Of a DNA stretch of 64,000 nt, positions 62,497 through 64,000 are shown piece by piece. Numbering within the stretch: position 1 is the first letter of the stretch; every line of letters begins with the position of its first letter. The notes under the pieces are model-generated. The model made no database searches. It saw only the letters and a list, made by a program, of their open reading frames with translations, and was not told the DNA's origin. The stretch covers positions 403,551-467,550 of the forward strand of contig CAWINM010000006.1 of the NCBI GenBank assembly GCA_963837455.1, read 5' to 3'. The DNA is from DASYQD01 sp963837455 (lineage in GTDB: Bacteria > Acidobacteriota > Thermoanaerobaculia > Multivoradales > JAIOJS01). Position numbers and translations under genes: made by a program.

Positions 62497-64000
62497 ATGC
62501 CGGCACGGAGAGTGAGCATGCGGAAGATTCGCGAGGTTTTGCGTTTGCTGTGGGTGTGTGGCCTGAGCCAGCGGCGAGTGGCCTCCAGCTGCGGGATCAG
62601 CAAGACGGCGGTGGCCGAATGTGCCGCGCGCGCCCCGGCAATGGGATGCAGCCGGAGGCCACGAGAGCGCTGAGCGGACATCGACTCGAGCAGCGGCTGT
62701 ACCCGCGCGGTGAAGCGGTGTCGCGATCGCGGCCGGCGGTGGATTGGGCGGAGGTGCACCGCGAGCTCAAGGGCAAGGATGTGACGCTGCAGCTGGTGTG
62801 GGAGGAGTACCGGGAGCGCGAGCCGCAGGGCTACAGCTACAGCCGCTATTGCGAGTTGTACCAGGGATGGCGCCGGTGGGTTGATCTCACCATGCGTCAG
62901 GTGCATCGCGCCGGGGAGAAGCTTTTCGTCGACTACTGCGGCCGAACCGTCCCCGTCGTCGTCAGCGCGAGCGGTGAGGTGCGGCAGGCACAGGTCTTCG
63001 TCGCGGTGTGGGGAGCAAGTAACTACACCTACGCTGAGGCGACCTGGACGCAGAGCCTCCCGGATTGGATCGGCGCCCACGTGCGCGCGTTCGAATTCAG
63101 TGGCGGTGTGCCCGAGATCGTCGTCCCGGATAACACGCACACCGGGGTCAAGAGACCCTGTCGCTACGAGCCGACTCAATCCCACGTACCGGGATCTGGC
63201 CACGCACTACGGCGTGGCGGTGATCCCGGCCCGCGTGCGGCGGCCACGAGACAAGGCCAAAGTCGAAGTGGGCGTGCAGGTCGTCCAGCGCTGGATTCTG
63301 GCGCGGCTGCGCCACCGGACCTTCTTCTCGCTCGCCGAGCTCAACCGCGCCATCCACGAATTGCTCGCGCGGCTCAATGAGCGGTCCTTTCGCAAGATCC
63401 CCGGCACACGCCGCTCGCTGTTCGAGAGTCTCGATCGGCCCGCGATGCGCCCCTTGCCGCAAGAGCGCTTCGTCTACGGGGAGTGGAAGAAGGCGCGCGT
63501 CAATGTGGATTACCACGTCGAGGTCGAGCGGCACTACTACGAGCGTGCCCTACCAGCTGGTCGGCCAGCAGCTCGACGTGCGCCTCGGCGGCCAACAGTG
63601 GAGTGTTTCCCAGCGACCAGCGCGTCGCCAGCCACGTGCGCAGCTTCCGTCGCGGGCTGCCCACCACGGTCGCTGCGCACATGCCGCGGGCGCACCGGGA
63701 CTACGTGGAGTGGACGCCCGAGCGACTCGTCCGCTGGGCCAAGCAGAGCGGACCCTCTGTCGCCGCTGTGGTCGAATCGATCCTCCTCAAGTACGTCCAC
63801 CCCCAGCAGGGCTTTCGCGCCTGCCTGGGGATTCTCCGCCTGGGTCAACGCTACGGCGGTGAGCGGCTGGAGGCAGCCTGTCGGCGGGCCCTGAGTATCG
63901 GCTCGCCCTCCTATCACAGCGTGCGGTCGATTCTCGAGCGAGGCCTCGATGCGCAGCTCGACATCGGTGTCGACGTCGCGACTGCTCACGCTGTCCTGCA
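62497..64000 (+). pseudogene. istA: IS21 family transposase IstA, frame-broken and cut by the window edge
   Basis: Starts at ATG 62497 behind a GGGGG tract. Visible parts in order: N-terminal helix-turn-helix (SMRKIREVLRLLWVCGLSQ, CGISKTAVAE), VDWAEVHRELKGKDVTLQLV, the DDE catalytic region with AGEKLFVDYCGRTVPVVVSA (first Asp), FVAVWGASNYTYAEATWTQ, PEIVVPDNTHTGVKR (second Asp), ATHYGVAVIPARVRRPRDKAKVEVGVQVV (Glu), and a C-terminal part with AHRDYVEWTPERLVRWA. The frame changes near 62640, 63165, 63545 and 63600; three of the four shifts are those expected from one extra base. So the damage may be sequence error rather than decay. IstA normally works with the ATPase IstB, which should lie to the right. 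Confidence 0.8.

Larger units (their letters stand above)
62222..64000 (+). mobile_element. IS21-family element, left end with istA (right end beyond the window)
   Basis: Begins in an array of short repeats at 62222-62411 and contains an istA-like gene from 62497 to the window edge. istB and the right end are not visible. The insertion lies inside the tnpA start region, so this element is younger than the IS200-like copy. Multiple terminal repeats are typical of IS21-family ends, where IstA binds. Confidence 0.7.

Overview
The window is 64 kb of high-GC (roughly 70%) bacterial DNA. It has a eukaryote-type Ser/Thr kinase with a helical-repeat tail, a CadC-type winged-helix/TPR regulator, many two-component proteins, a partner-switching module, and an Rhs protein with a DSFETGD-type motif near its end. 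This mix is typical of Acidobacteriota, perhaps a Thermoanaerobaculia-like lineage. That placement is inferred from gene style only; no rRNA or tRNA gene was seen.

Layout. 1-6.2 kb: tail of a membrane Ser/Thr kinase, an exported DUF3224-type protein, a winged-helix/TPR regulator, an ECF sigma factor and a small membrane protein. 6.2-19.5 kb: one long minus-strand cluster read devB-devC-devA(GAF), then a REC-HisKA-HATPase-REC kinase, a giant HAMP-array hybrid kinase, cheR and cheB, with most genes overlapping or closely spaced. The last two thirds of the giant kinase gene carries more than twenty frame breaks. 19.5-27.6 kb: a UbiB/AarF-type kinase with two small partners, an exported isoaspartyl methyltransferase overlapping an amidohydrolase, a secreted serine protease and a TldD/PmbA-like protein. 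27.6-35 kb: a partner-switching operon (52-residue membrane protein, RsbW-like kinase, STAS protein, SpoIIE-type phosphatase), a GAF-AAA-HTH activator and uvrA. 35-39.2 kb: an exported GDSL lipase next to a FadL-type porin, then a YbjN-like protein and smpB. 39.2-44.7 kb: a DUF4390 protein and an NtrY-like kinase, then yqeY and selB.

45.0-50.7 kb: three genes coupled by GTGA overlaps encode a patatin-like phospholipase, a SLOG-type nucleotide-binding protein and a DUF4062-nSTAND-TPR protein. This combination (lipase effector, nucleotide sensor, STAND NTPase) looks like an anti-phage or stress-conflict cassette and is the strongest candidate here for an undescribed system. 50.7-57.3 kb: a di-heme oxidoreductase followed by a thioredoxin-fold/TPR protein whose ribosome-binding region lies inside a very strong predicted RNA stem, then three proteins of unknown or general function. 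57.4-64 kb: a lower-GC Rhs gene cut off at its core by an IS200/IS605-like element, which is itself broken by IS21-type end repeats and a frameshifted istA that runs off the right edge.

A quality caution applies throughout. Several unrelated genes (HAMP kinase, selB, the nSTAND gene, istA, Rhs) are broken by single-base changes, most of which are one extra base. In the kinase, seven successive breaks shift the frame in the same direction. This looks more like uncorrected long-read sequence than gene decay, so 'pseudogene' labels here are provisional.
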